Source: Stentor roeselii (Eukaryota; Ciliophora; Heterotrichea; Heterotrichida; Stentoridae). From it: a DNA stretch of 64,000 nt. A program made the translations under genes and the position numbers. The first letter of the stretch is position 1, and each line of letters starts with the position of its first letter. Below the pieces are notes generated by a model, which was given only the letters and a program-made list of their open reading frames with translations, did not search any database and was not told the DNA's origin. Shown here in pieces: positions 38,036 to 48,325 of the stretch. The DNA lies in the NCBI GenBank assembly GCA_006503475.1, contig RSEH01000051.1, positions 122,505-186,504 of the forward strand, read 5' to 3'.

Positions 38036-38971
38036 TTAAATCATGGTACTCTGCCCAGAAGCATCAGAATCCTTTAAACTCATCAAAAAGAACTCAAAAC
38101 AGCTCTCCATAGGTTCAACACAATACAAGTCAATAATCCACAAATGAGCAAACAAATCCTTCACCTTGGACTCAATCAGATGATACCAAGCCAACCCCTC
38201 ATCTTTTCCAGTAAAAAACTGTTTTAAACTCATCAACTTCTCAAATTTTTCAGCAGGACTCTCTGAAACTGCTAAGTCTCTGAAAGTTTCAACGACTTTT
38301 TGATCAATTTCAAAATTTTCTTCTTGAATTCGAGATTTTAACAAAAAAAACTCGTCATTAGCGGATTTTGAACTTTTTATTGCGAGGTCGTAAATTATTC
38401 GATAAAGGTCACCAGAGACGATGAGAGTCAAAATCATTCCTCGAAGTTCAGTCATTTTGCCTTTGAAGACTTTTCCCAGGCAAGAGTAGAAATTTAAACA
38501 AGCCTTTAAGACTATTTCTGTGACTTGTTTTATATCATCTGATACGCGAAGACTCAGATTTTTCGCTTCTGAAGAGTCTGAAGATAGACAAGCGTCTGTT
38601 ACTTCGTCGTGGAGTTCGAAGGTGTAACTGTGGATGAACTGGACGATTACTACCCCGATTGGATTTCGACTGTCTTTTAAATCATTTTCTAGATCTTTGA
38701 ATAAATTTCTCTTTTCTGATTTGGAAGGATAGTCGAATGAGACCTGGTCTGCTTCTTTTGAGAGGTAAGGCTGCCATCGACTTGGACTTCTAAATGTCTT
38801 GTCTAGTCGACTATCCCAAAGAATTAGAATCGAGCAGACCTGTTCAGCCCATTTTTGCCCTTTTCTGTATAGTGACTCGAATTCTTCAGAAAATTGGTTT
38901 TTCCAGCTCTCAGCGACAGCTGATCGTTCTCGAGGACGCATGCATGTGCATCCTTGTTCAGAATTTCCCAT
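38036..38971 (-). CDS. VPS9-like protein with N-terminal acylation signal
   Basis: The 311-residue product begins MGNSEQGCTCM, a good N-myristoylation signal with nearby cysteines for palmitoylation. The C-terminal half resembles the helical VPS9 domain of Rab5-type exchange factors: LYRIIYDLAIK, FFLLKSRIQEENFEID, VSESPAEKFEKLMSLKQFF (matching the family's P-x-x-K-L stretch) and MESCFEFFLMSL at the end. The conserved Asp/Tyr exchange residues cannot be assigned with confidence, so activity is open. If right, it would be a membrane-tethered Rab activator. Confidence 0.6.
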   Translation of the reverse strand: MGNSEQGCTCMRPRERSAVAESWKNQFSEEFESLYRKGQKWAEQVCSILILWDSRLDKTFRSPSRWQPYLSKEADQVSFDYPSKSEKRNLFKDLENDLKDSRNPIGVVIVQFIHSYTFELHDEVTDACLSSDSSEAKNLSLRVSDDIKQVTEIVLKACLNFYSCLGKVFKGKMTELRGMILTLIVSGDLYRIIYDLAIKSSKSANDEFFLLKSRIQEENFEIDQKVVETFRDLAVSESPAEKFEKLMSLKQFFTGKDEGLAWYHLIESKVKDLFAHLWIIDLYCVEPMESCFEFFLMSLKDSDASGQSTMI

Positions 38972-41159
38972 AATATTAGCTTTGGATGAAAATGAGAGTT
39001 GAGTTGAATATGAATAAATATGAGGCAGGTTAAATAAATGAAAAATTTTGAATTGTTTTTAGGTTTAGAGGATTTTAACTATTTTTTTATTATCACTAAT
39101 AAAGAAAAATTTTGGTAGAAGAGTTTGATTGAATTTTAGAAAATTTTCAAAAATAAAGTGGTTGATTTTTAAGATGAAAGATTTTTTATTTAAATCAAGA
39201 GTTATTGTAGATGAGGTAATAAAGTAAGTTAGAAATATTATGATCAAATATTAAGTTCAAACTCTGGACTGATACAATTTGTGTTATTGATTTCGAAGTT
39301 TAGCTACAGATTTGGATGAGAAATATTATTTTTTCTTTTTTACTCTTTTTGGTTTATAAAATTTTACTTTACACCTCACTTCGTTATATTATAGTATTTA
39401 GACATATATATAGGAAGAATGTTAACATATCAGTTTTCCTGCTCAGTTATAAAATGCTTTATAATAAATTCATCAAATTCTTTAAGACAATAATCATCAG
39501 AATTATAACTTAATAGCTTTAAAAGATGTAAAATAACTTTCAGAGTCTGGATTTTTATATTGATATCATTTATATTAATTTTCAATAACTTCGATGAACT
39601 TCTCAGCTATAAGTTCAACAAAGTTTTCTTAAATTAATAAAAACTTCAAAACACTGTTTTCAATCTTTAATCTAGATCTACGAATATTTGAAGTATAAAA
39701 TATTCAAATTTCAAAGTATGTATTAAAAGCCAGGACTAAAAATACATATACAAGTATGAGGCATATCAAAATTAATCAGTAGTCTTGATTTTCAATAACT
39801 ATTTATACTTATCTAATTTGACACAGTAGAAAAATATACTTTCAGCATATCAGACTTTCTTTAGAATGTATTTGGTAAACTAGGAATGAGATCTCCTCTG
39901 TGAAAGCTATCAGAAAGAGGTTCTCGACATATAATCCTTTCACTAAATAACATATAGAAATATTACTCGAAATTTGAATACTTTCAATATCTAGTAGTTA
40001 AATTCAACCTTAAAGTAGATAAATCTCTCCTAATAAAAGATATGATCAAAGAAAAACTGTATTTTAAGAAGGCCAAGGAGTTGAGGTAAATCACTGAACA
40101 CTAAGATGCTCGAAAGTTTAAATTTCTTTACTTTTCACACAGGTTATAAACAAAGAAAAAGTTAAAATCATGGCTATGTTTGTAAATTCTACAAAAATAC
40201 ATTTGCTATTTCAAAACAGAAACATTTGAAATGCAACTGCCACTGCTTGCAGGGTTTATCAGAATTTTAAAAGAGGACATCTTTTCAAGTGCCAAAAATT
40301 TCTTCTATGATTCAGTTTGAATTATTTGTTAGTATAATTTAAAATAGTTAGATAAATATAAAACTAATCTTTAATATTATTCAATTCGGATTTTCTTGAA
40401 TATAAATCAATTATAGCAATTCTTATTTATAATAGATTTATATAAGTTTCACAAAGTGATTAAAATTAGTGATAAACATATTGTATTTTTAATGATACTG
40501 AAGCAGATATTGCAGAATTTATCGAAGGATTAAAAAATTACATAATGCCGGTCAGGTTAAGATTATATTAAAAAAAAACTAACTCTATTATATTAGTGGC
40601 ATAGGCATACATAGTATTATTTATTATCCTTTGTTAGTTTTGAATTGCCCCTATCGTCTGGTTTTAGTTTAAATATCATTATAAAGTTATTGGGTAAGTA
40701 CAGGAAATAGAAAAATTGGGACTCTCTTTTCAAGTTTATTACAATAATTATTTTAATAATTAAAACTTGATTCATTTTCCTAGACACTGTCGTAAAAGCA
40801 ACCAGTTTTTAGAATTTACAAACATCACAATGATTATAGATATCCTTATAAATACTATAATCAAATCTACCTAAACCAACCCCACACATCACTTTCTTCA
40901 CATAAAATCCCTAAATCATTGAGCCTAACAAAATTTAACAAAGCCAAAACTTCCCAGATTATCTAAAATCTTCCCTATAATCCCCTAACCCTTTCAATAA
41001 AAATCCTAAAAAAACTATATAAAAATAATCCAACCAATTACTAATCCCACTTTTCTAAAACTATTCAAAAACCTTCCAAATACAAAATCACCCTTCAAAA
41101 ACCTAAAAAATTCTCAAAATAAAACCTTTCCAACCAAAACCTTCTAAAAATAATCCTAA
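38972..41159. other. Gene-poor AT-rich region, 2.2 kb, with relic B
   Basis: Two short ORFs of 60-65 codons (near 39.1 and 39.4 kb) are Ile/Phe/Lys-rich and look like chance. The only coding homology is relic B. From about 40,860 on, the + strand becomes G-poor ahead of the YbaK gene. Confidence 0.5.
40165..40360 (+). pseudogene. Relic B: decayed copy related to relic A
   Basis: Plus-strand DNA reads GYVCKFYKNTF in one frame and, after a 2-nt shift, EDIFSSAKNFFYDSV in another. These match YACEFYRNTF and EEIFSGINTLFHDSV of relic A, with nearly equal spacing (66 against 68 nt) between the two blocks. Nucleotide similarity continues past the TGA. The copy is frameshifted and has several stops, so it is dead. 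Confidence 0.6.
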
Positions 41160-41627
41160 ATGGAAGACGAAAGCACCTTCAACCAACTCACCTCTCTTCT
41201 CTCCTCAAAGCAAATTCAAATTTCAAGCCACGAAGCGACTCGAACAAGTGAAGAATCGGCAAGTATCCGAGGAACATCCTTAGAAAGCGGTGCAAAAGCA
41301 ATGCTTTTAAAAGACGGTGTAAATTTCGTCTTAGCCGTAATGTCAGCAAGTCGTAAGCTCGACTCAAACAAGTTCAAAAAGCTGATAAAATGCAAGAACT
41401 TGAAATTTGCAAGCGAAGAAGAAGTCTGGAGCGTGACAAAGTGTCTTCCAGGTGCAGTTCCTCCATTTGGAAGCATTTGGGGAGTTCGGACTTTTATGGA
41501 TGAATCTTTAAGAACCCAAGGCGAAAGTATTAATTTTAATGCAGGGCTTCGAACTCGTTCAATGTTTTTAACAGTCCAGGACTACCTCGACGTGGAAAGA
41601 CCGATAATAGGAGAATTTACCAAATAG
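41160..41627 (+). CDS. YbaK/ProX-type aminoacyl-tRNA deacylase
   Basis: The 155-residue protein matches the YbaK/EbsC editing domain: HEATRTSEESASIRGTSL, KAMLLKDGVNFVLAVMSASR, the conserved Lys in SNKFKKLI and VTKCLPGAVPPFG. Free-standing members hydrolyse mischarged tRNAs such as Cys-tRNA(Pro) or Ala-tRNA(Pro). Near-full length; the first 20 residues are extra. The substrate is not decided by sequence. Convergent with the Pumilio gene (19 bp between stops). Confidence 0.9.
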   Translation: MEDESTFNQLTSLLSSKQIQISSHEATRTSEESASIRGTSLESGAKAMLLKDGVNFVLAVMSASRKLDSNKFKKLIKCKNLKFASEEEVWSVTKCLPGAVPPFGSIWGVRTFMDESLRTQGESINFNAGLRTRSMFLTVQDYLDVERPIIGEFTK

Positions 41628-41646
41628 TTAATAAACTAATTATTAG

Positions 41647-42741
41647 TTAAGGACTTGCTCCACTTAGACCTGTCAAGATTTCTCTCCATAAAGGTCGCAG
41701 TTTGGGGTAACTTGAATGATGAAAGATTTTTTCTGCTGTTGAAATTAGATCAGCTTTGATGGAAACTTCGCAAAATGATGAAAAAGTACGTAAAACAAAA
41801 CAACCGTATTGGTTTTGAAGTAATTCCTCGAATTTTACTTTTGTGAATATTTCTTTTATGATGAATCCTCGAAGGGTCTCGAGTTTTACTGCTTTTTCTA
41901 TCACGTTTGATGCGAATTTTTGAAGACAAAGCTGAGTGATTCGACCTGAAATGCAGGAAAATAACTCGAAGGAGATTTCGTCTCCCCAGCTTTCGATTAT
42001 GTATTGAACTGAGTAGTTACCGAATGGATGTTGCATTAGAAAAAGAGCATTTTCGATGATCTCGGATGTGATTTCTGGGTTTTTTACACATTTTTTTAGG
42101 ACACATACTCCGAACTTATCGGTTGCTAGGTCTTTAACTCTTCCTTTGACCTCCTTCACGAAGAAAAAGTTCGAGTCCAATACACCCAGAAGTTTCTGCA
42201 CTACATGAGAAGCATTAATATCTTTGCTCATATCAATCAACTTTCCTTTGAACTCTTCCACGTAAAACTTTTCTTCTTCTTTTAAACTTGCTAAAGATAT
42301 CAAGTTTTGTAAAGCGTGAGTCCCGCGAGGAGATTTAGAAATTCTCACAAGATGGCCTTTCATTGATTGTAAAAGTTCTAATCTTTGTTCAGCCGAGCAT
42401 GAATGAAAGATAGTCTGGCAAATATAGTTGCCATAAAGGTCAACCATTAGTTCTGACATAACAGGATGGATGGATTTCAACAGTTTCTTTAGTTTTTCAG
42501 CACTTGCTTTAGAGATCTGCTGTTGCAAGCTACGACTGAAGGTTTTGTTTAATGGGAATGGTGGAATTAGTGATAAAGGTTCTAATGACTTGTCTTCAAA
42601 ATGAGAAGACATGAAGGACCCCTGAGAACTTATGCTTGTGCTCAGTGACTCAAGCATCGATTCTGAAGATACCCCTTCAGAAGAATCATCTGAAAACTTT
42701 CTCTTGGTTAGGGTGTATGTGATCTCGCTGCGTTTTTCCAT
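41647..42741 (-). CDS. Pumilio/PUF-family RNA-binding protein
   Basis: The 364-residue product has an N-terminal Ser-rich region (about 100 residues) and a PUF repeat array. At least seven repeats show the core helix: GNYICQTIF, GTHALQNLI, ASHVVQKLL, GVCVLKKCV, GNYSVQYII, ASNVIEKAV and GCFVLRTFS. Repeats with N-Y..Q, S-H..Q and similar triplets should recognise U, A or G in target 3' UTRs. PUF proteins repress translation or stabilise mRNAs. It ends right after the array, like small PUFs in other protists. Confidence 0.93.
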   Translation of the reverse strand: MEKRSEITYTLTKRKFSDDSSEGVSSESMLESLSTSISSQGSFMSSHFEDKSLEPLSLIPPFPLNKTFSRSLQQQISKASAEKLKKLLKSIHPVMSELMVDLYGNYICQTIFHSCSAEQRLELLQSMKGHLVRISKSPRGTHALQNLISLASLKEEEKFYVEEFKGKLIDMSKDINASHVVQKLLGVLDSNFFFVKEVKGRVKDLATDKFGVCVLKKCVKNPEITSEIIENALFLMQHPFGNYSVQYIIESWGDEISFELFSCISGRITQLCLQKFASNVIEKAVKLETLRGFIIKEIFTKVKFEELLQNQYGCFVLRTFSSFCEVSIKADLISTAEKIFHHSSYPKLRPLWREILTGLSGASP

Positions 42742-43523
42742 TTATATCAGAAAGCCACTATGGAGAGATGTTGAATTATTTATAATAAGTTTAATTAATT
42801 AAATTTCAAAAATTCGTCAAAATTTTCTCAATACACAAAAGTTGATCATTACTAAACGGTTTTTAGTTTAGTTTGCAATTGATTTACATTATTTAGCTTT
42901 TTACATACTTAGAATGATGAGTTAATTCTAGAATTTAGCGAAATTTTGAAAATTTTGACTACTGATGATATGCATTTTTACTCCAGTATGATGAAAATGG
43001 ATTTTAATGTTATTGTAGACTTATTTAATAGAGTTTTTTATTTTTGAAGGGAGAAAAGGAAATTGTTTTAAAGATATTTTGAGTTTCTTTTGCTTAATTT
43101 TTTGCTTTATTTGTTGCCTTAAAAATTTCCCAAGAAATGTTTAATATTGAACAAAGTTAAATTTCGAATAAATGGCAGATGAAGTAAACTAGTCAACTAG
43201 ATGTTTCGATAAAATTTCAGAAATCTATGAATTATTCACTTCTAATAACTAACAATCAAGATAAGACCAACCTTAATCCGATTTATTAAATTTATAAATT
43301 TTCAAAATCGTGATTTTGAATATCGAACTCGGTTTTTTACTTTTGCTTAATTGGATTGATTAACCAACTCCTAAAAAAAATTCTGCTTTACTTATATCTT
43401 ACTATCTAAATGCATTACTTTTACCATATTTAAAATAATAAATTTATATATTTTCGAATGATTATTTAAACCTGACAACATAGAATGCGACCTTGACTAT
43501 AGAGTATAAATTAAAGAAAACAA
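42742..43523. other. Intergenic, 0.8 kb, no feature seen
   Basis: AT-rich sequence between two minus-strand genes; no coding, repeat or RNA signal. Confidence 0.5.
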
Positions 43524-44021
43524 TTAATATTGTATAAATATGCTGCATTCACGAATAGCCTCTAAGATCTTTTTAATCGATTTCTGTGACATCTTTTTCA
43601 ATCTTGAATGAAACATAAGTAAAAGAACTGTATTTGCCATAAAAAGAATCATAATAGTGATAATTGATTTTTTAAACTCTCTAAGAAAATTATTGTTCAC
43701 TAAAATAACAAAGCCACGCCAAAAAACCTGACAATTCATCAAAATATAAAACATGACCAAGTTTTTTTTAAGGAATTTCAAGCCAAAGTATCCAATCACT
43801 TCGAAAGCGCATAAAGGAAGGTAGGATAATGAGAAAGATATATTATAAAAAATCAAATCAGCAAATATTAGGGCTACACAAATTTTCAGTAGTAAAAAAA
43901 AGATAATCATTCTCTTAAGCACTTGCAAAATCAACACAAACATAAACTTGTTAACAGACAAAAAGCAATTTTTCGGTTTAATGACTTGATCAGCATCAAT
44001 AATAATTTTATCATCTTCCAT
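43524..44021 (-). CDS. Unknown membrane protein, about four helices
   Basis: The 165-residue product has a polar N-terminus (MEDDKIIIDADQVI) and then hydrophobic helices near 25-60, 65-80, 90-108 and 120-136. The C-terminus is basic. No family is recognised. The AT-rich codons (Phe, Ile, Leu) make such ORFs easy to find by chance, but the start context and length support a real gene. It is divergent from the Na+/H+ exchanger (100 bp). Confidence 0.6.
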   Translation of the reverse strand: MEDDKIIIDADQVIKPKNCFLSVNKFMFVLILQVLKRMIIFFLLLKICVALIFADLIFYNISFSLSYLPLCAFEVIGYFGLKFLKKNLVMFYILMNCQVFWRGFVILVNNNFLREFKKSIITIMILFMANTVLLLMFHSRLKKMSQKSIKKILEAIRECSIFIQY

Positions 44022-44121
44022 TCTAAAATTATAAAAAAATCACATCCTCCAATTAACTCATCCTAAAAAAAGTCCCATTTAAATTTTTCCACTTCAACCC
44101 ATCTAAAAAACTCCAAATAAA

Positions 44122-45573
44122 ATGCAAGGTTTTTTAGGCATCGAGGTGCTCTTAGTAGTATTCTGTCTAACCCTTTACATCCTATTCGCAGAGTACCTAG
44201 AAAAGCGTAAAATCGAGTACATAAACGAAAGCACCCTGGCGATCTTCCTCGGTCTTATAATCGGTTCCGTAATCCTTCTAATGGGAGGAAAAACTGACCA
44301 ATTTTCAAGCGCAGTAGTTTTTTACTTCCTTCTTCCTCCAATAATATTCTCAGCAGGTTACACCCTGAACACTTCAAGTTTCTTTCAAAACTTCAGCTAC
44401 ATCTCTCTCTACGGACTCATCGGAACCTTCACAAGTTTCACCGTGATCAGTCTGATGACAGTTCTCTTCGGCCAGGCAGGTCTAAGTACAAAAGAATGCT
44501 TGTTACTTGCGAGTATCTTATCAGCAACAGACACAGTGGCAGCCATAACAGTAATAAAAGAAAACAAATACCCTCGACTTCATAGTGTCCTCTTCGGTGA
44601 AGGCGTTTTAAACGACGCTGTCAGTATTGTTTTGTACAGAACAGTTGAAAACATTGGAGACGATTTAGGACTCTGGACTTCTTTTGAATTTCTTTTGAGT
44701 TTTTTAGTCTCTACTTTTTTTTCTATTGGAGTTGGTGTCGGGACTGGACTTCTCGCGGCTTATGTGTTTAAAAAGAACCAAGACTTGCAACAACACCCTG
44801 AAAGAGAAGTTGCTTTAATTGTGCTTGTTGGGTACTTGTCGTATATTTTCTCGGAACTTGTTCGACTTTCAGGGATTATGGCGATTTTCTGCTGTGCTGT
44901 TACGATGGCGTATTATACAAGTCAAAATACATCGAAAACATCGCAACAGGCGACTGGGTTGATTTTTACTGTCATGTCTCAGGGCGCTGAAGCTTTTACT
45001 TTCACGTATTTAGGAATGAATTTGATCACTTTTGCATGGAAGGACTGGAATGTTGGGTTTAGTGTTTATTTGTTAGTTGCTATTGTCATTGGAAGGGCAT
45101 TTGCTGTGTTTTTTAACTCGTTTTTGGTTTATTTTATGAAAAATAGAAGTTTTGGACTTGATCGATCAAGTCTTTGTGTTATTTGGTATGCTGGGCTTAT
45201 TAGAGGTACTATTGCTATTGCACTTGCTTTGCAGATTAAATCGGAAAGTCAGCTGGTGATCGTTTCAACCACTTTGGCCATATCATTATTCACCACCCTA
45301 TTTTTCAGCAACTTCGTTTCAGCTTTCAGCAGATACGTAAAACTAGAATCCAGTTCAAGTCAGAAGTACTTTGACCTGATGCCGAACCAAGACATGCCAG
45401 ACCATTACTGCCTTAGAATCTGGAGCAACATCGACAAAAACTATTTCCAAAGGTGGGTAGGCAAAGAAGAAAAAGAAAACGACGAAATGAATTCATGGAA
45501 GAAAGTTTGGGACGAAGAAGACGTGAGTCTTAACCAGCTTGACACGACCTGTAATAAGTTATCAAATAATTAG
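44122..45573 (+). CDS. Na+/H+ exchanger (NHE/CPA1)
   Basis: The 483-residue protein has eleven to twelve membrane segments and the CPA1 hallmarks: YFLLPPIIFSAGY (amiloride-site helix, about 75), SATDTVAAITVI with YPRLHSVLFGEGVLNDAVSIVL (about 133-170). The ND pair at the transport site is typical of electroneutral exchange. A late GLIRGTIAIALAL helix with Arg matches eukaryotic NHEs. The C-terminal regulatory tail is short (about 70 residues). It would trade Na+ for H+ at the plasma or an organelle membrane. Codon choice flips near 45,255. Confidence 0.95.
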   Translation: MQGFLGIEVLLVVFCLTLYILFAEYLEKRKIEYINESTLAIFLGLIIGSVILLMGGKTDQFSSAVVFYFLLPPIIFSAGYTLNTSSFFQNFSYISLYGLIGTFTSFTVISLMTVLFGQAGLSTKECLLLASILSATDTVAAITVIKENKYPRLHSVLFGEGVLNDAVSIVLYRTVENIGDDLGLWTSFEFLLSFLVSTFFSIGVGVGTGLLAAYVFKKNQDLQQHPEREVALIVLVGYLSYIFSELVRLSGIMAIFCCAVTMAYYTSQNTSKTSQQATGLIFTVMSQGAEAFTFTYLGMNLITFAWKDWNVGFSVYLLVAIVIGRAFAVFFNSFLVYFMKNRSFGLDRSSLCVIWYAGLIRGTIAIALALQIKSESQLVIVSTTLAISLFTTLFFSNFVSAFSRYVKLESSSSQKYFDLMPNQDMPDHYCLRIWSNIDKNYFQRWVGKEEKENDEMNSWKKVWDEEDVSLNQLDTTCNKLSNN

Positions 45574-45631
45574 TTTAAAACTTTTAAAGTTTCATTATTT
45601 TTAGTATAGTGATTTGATTAATAATTCAATT

Positions 45632-46933
45632 ATGGAATCAAGGTCTCCAGTCAAAATTCCAATCAACTGGCTTCAGGAACCTCGAATTAAGACGCAAAGT
45701 GAATTGGTCGCTTCGAGAAGAAATGAAAATAAACCGGATATTTCATTTGACCTTGATAATGATGGAGTCGTTGGAGCTCATGATCTTGTACTTGGGTCAC
45801 TTTTTGATAAGGATAAAGACGGAAAACTTAATGAGGAAGAAATGAAAAATGCTAGAAGAGCATTGTCGCAAGGGTATTCTTCTAACTTCATGTGGGGATG
45901 TGAGTCTTCAGGACTTAACCGTTCTTTTAGGCTTGTTCAAAAAAGAGGTTTAGTGATTAATGATGAAGACTTTGGGAAAATAAGAGACACTTATCCGGAT
46001 ACTCTAAGCAATACAACAAGAGTCTGGACTAAAACCCTTCTTGACCAGCAAAGAAAAGCCCAAGACCGATCAGAATCAAAGAAAAACGAGGGCAGAATCT
46101 ACACGACAACTAAAAAAGAGCTAGAAATGAACGACTTCCTATCAAAAGAAAACTACATCGAATCACCTCGATACTTCTCAATCTCAGGAAAACGTGCACT
46201 CGAAAAGCAACAAGCTCGAGTAAAAGTCGGTCTTACTTCAGACCCTCAAGACTTAAAAGCAGAAGAAGTGACTTTCAGTTACAAAGAAGACCCAAAAAAT
46301 TTAAGTTTTTCTGACATGCGACAAAAACAACGCCTAAGCCAAATCCAAGACCTTAACTCCTCAGCTGATTACTCTCACGTCACTTTTTACTCAAAGGTCG
46401 AGAAAGAAAAAGCTTTTCCTTCGAAAACTGGTAAGAATTTGAAAGACGTTTTAAATGAACGTCGAAAAAAAGATATCAGTCATTTAGAAGAAGCTTTTAC
46501 TTTCAGAATCACAGGCATTCATGGAAAAGAACTTCCAAAATTCGAACAAAATATTAAACCTGTAAAAACTCCTCCATTTGAAAACTTTGAAAAAAATGTG
46601 AAAACTGTGAAAAATCTTCAGAAACATGAAGAAAAAAAAGAAATTCCTTTGAAACCCACCCAGGTTGAACCTGAAGCGGGTACTTTAGAAGGGAAAAATA
46701 TGATAAATTCGAAGTTTTCTGATTATTACTCGCAGTTTATACCACATGCTGGGAAAAGCTTTGAAAGTATTCAAGAAAAAATGAGACTTGCTCAGTTGAA
46801 GATACCTGAAAAGAAACACTTCAGGTTTTTGAGTCATAATGAAGTCACCCCGCCCATCACTCAGAGACTTGCTTTAAAAGCTACTAGTCCCAGGTACAAA
46901 AGTATTACTTCGACTGGTTTTATTTATAAATAG
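45632..46933 (+). CDS. EF-hand protein with long disordered region
   Basis: The ATG at 45632 (AATTATGGAATC) is chosen; upstream codons in frame lack ATG. The 433-residue protein has two canonical EF-hand loops near residues 40-80: DLDNDGVVGAHDL and DKDKDGKLNEEEM, both with full Asp/Asn ligands. The remainder is Lys/Glu/Ser-rich with no domain, although SDYYSQFIPHAGKSFE near 385 is a compact motif. It may be a calcium-responsive cytoskeletal protein, an idea suited to a contractile ciliate but not shown. Confidence 0.85.
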   Translation: MESRSPVKIPINWLQEPRIKTQSELVASRRNENKPDISFDLDNDGVVGAHDLVLGSLFDKDKDGKLNEEEMKNARRALSQGYSSNFMWGCESSGLNRSFRLVQKRGLVINDEDFGKIRDTYPDTLSNTTRVWTKTLLDQQRKAQDRSESKKNEGRIYTTTKKELEMNDFLSKENYIESPRYFSISGKRALEKQQARVKVGLTSDPQDLKAEEVTFSYKEDPKNLSFSDMRQKQRLSQIQDLNSSADYSHVTFYSKVEKEKAFPSKTGKNLKDVLNERRKKDISHLEEAFTFRITGIHGKELPKFEQNIKPVKTPPFENFEKNVKTVKNLQKHEEKKEIPLKPTQVEPEAGTLEGKNMINSKFSDYYSQFIPHAGKSFESIQEKMRLAQLKIPEKKHFRFLSHNEVTPPITQRLALKATSPRYKSITSTGFIYK

Positions 46934-47498
46934 TTTAATTGAGTAGTTTTTGTTTAATTAGGTTGGTTCTTTTTGGGATTTGGAATTTTTTATGAGAATT
47001 TCAAGTGATTGAGTATTTTGAGGAAAGATTTCAGGTATTTTTAGAGCCTTTGGGGAATTTATGGGAACTTGGAGAGATGTGTGAAGATTTATCGAAAAAT
47101 TTTTCTTGTAGTAGTTGGAAGAGTTTTAGAATGATTTGGAGAAATTGGATGAAAATGAAACTGCTGAAAATTTCAAGATATAAGAAGTTAGTTTTGAGGA
47201 AGAGTGTTTTGTATGCATAAAATCTTATATTAGTTTAAGGTACCTTTATCAATCAAATTTATAAAACATTAAAAATCAGATTTTGATAACCGATTTTAAA
47301 ATTATCCAATCCTTCACAATCTACTTTCAAACAAAAATTCCAACCTCAACCAATAAATCTAAATCATCAACCTTAAAACATCTAAAAAACTCCTTAACTC
47401 ACTAAAATCCTCATCCTTATTCAAAACTCCCTTCAAACTTATCCAAAACTCTAAACATTCCATAATCCTTCTTTCTCTTTAAACATTAGCTAAAATAA
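46934..47498. other. Intergenic with clear skew switch
   Basis: The first half (to about 47,220) is G/T-rich and C-poor and has an ATG-less open run of 71 codons that I reject; the second half (47,280-47,498) is A/C/T with almost no G. The boundary lies near 47,250. Confidence 0.55.
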
Positions 47499-47870
47499 AT
47501 GACATCCTATCACAAATCTTCAAATTCCATAAAAAATCAGCGAAGCACGCCTCGACATCAAGACTTTACGACCTACAAAGACTTCACCTCAGACAAATCT
47601 CTCGAATCAGCCGATTTCGACGACTCTTTCAGGGAAGTTAATCATTCATTTTACTCGAGCAGCAATGAAGAACATGCTGATAGTATTTTAATGAACCTAC
47701 AACCGCATAAAGAAATTAATCCTGAGAGAAAATCAAAAAATAAAGAAGAAGAGACGAATTATACTGTTAAACCTGTTCTGATATTGGATAAGGAAGAGAT
47801 CAAAAAGTCACTTTGGTGTGGAAATTGCATGTTTAGAGGAAACAACAGTCATGGTTGTTTGAGTTTTTAG
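47499..47870 (+). CDS. Small unknown protein (123 aa)
   Basis: The start lies in TAAAATAAATGACATCC. The product is Ser/Asp/Glu-rich (TSDKSLESADFDDSFREV) with a C-terminal Cys motif (SLWCGNCMFRGNNSHGCL) that might bind zinc or be modified. No family is recognised. The G-poor 5' flank and G/T-rich 3' flank match those of certain genes. Confidence 0.62.
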   Translation: MTSYHKSSNSIKNQRSTPRHQDFTTYKDFTSDKSLESADFDDSFREVNHSFYSSSNEEHADSILMNLQPHKEINPERKSKNKEEETNYTVKPVLILDKEEIKKSLWCGNCMFRGNNSHGCLSF

Positions 47871-48145
47871 TTAATAATTTTTAGGAGGGTTTTTGGAAGA
47901 AATTGTGTTTTGGTTATTGATTAGGGAGTATGAGAGGATTGATGTGTTTGGATTCGAATAAGATATAGAGAATTTTTTGGTTGGGATTTATTTGGAGAGT
48001 TTTATGGAAAGATTAGGAAAATTTTAGATATTGATGGGTGGAGGAAAAAACTTCTAGCTTCGTTGACTATAAGAGAAATAGTCCTAATCAAAAGCATAAA
48101 CATTAAACCTTGATATTAGTGAATTGTGGACTAGCTTATAATAAA

Positions 48146-48325
48146 ATGGCCAAGAGCAAGAATCACACAAGTCACAACCAGAATAGGAAAAACCATAGAA
48201 ACGGGATTAAAAAGCCCCGAAAACAAAGGTACGAATCCTTGAAAGGATGCGACTTGAAGTACAGAAAGAACCGAAGATTTGCTCAACTTCATGATCCGAA
48301 TATCAAGAAACAAGTAGTAGCTTAG
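48146..48325 (+). CDS. RPL29: Ribosomal protein eL29 (RPL29)
   Basis: The ATG at 48146 starts [20 protein letters not shown], followed by [31 protein letters not shown], a near-perfect eL29. The 59-residue product matches the short lower-eukaryote form of this 60S subunit protein, basic throughout. An in-frame stretch upstream lacks ATG, and TAATAAAATG precedes the start. It is among the surest small genes in the window. Confidence 0.97.
   Translation: MAKSKNHTSHNQNRKNHRNGIKKPRKQRYESLKGCDLKYRKNRRFAQLHDPNIKKQVVA

Noticed and set aside
39065-39513. Two short ORFs of 60-65 codons
   Set aside because: Ile/Phe/Lys-rich composition typical of translated AT-rich noncoding DNA; no domain.
44205-44235. 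15-nt GT-AG segment GTACATAAACGAAAG in the Na+/H+ exchanger
   Set aside because: Removing it would delete residues (YINES) that align with the family, so it is exon.
47005-47217. Open run of 71 codons after the EF-hand gene
   Set aside because: It has no ATG in frame at its start, lies in the G/T-rich 3' flank type, and no 15-nt intron links it to an ATG.
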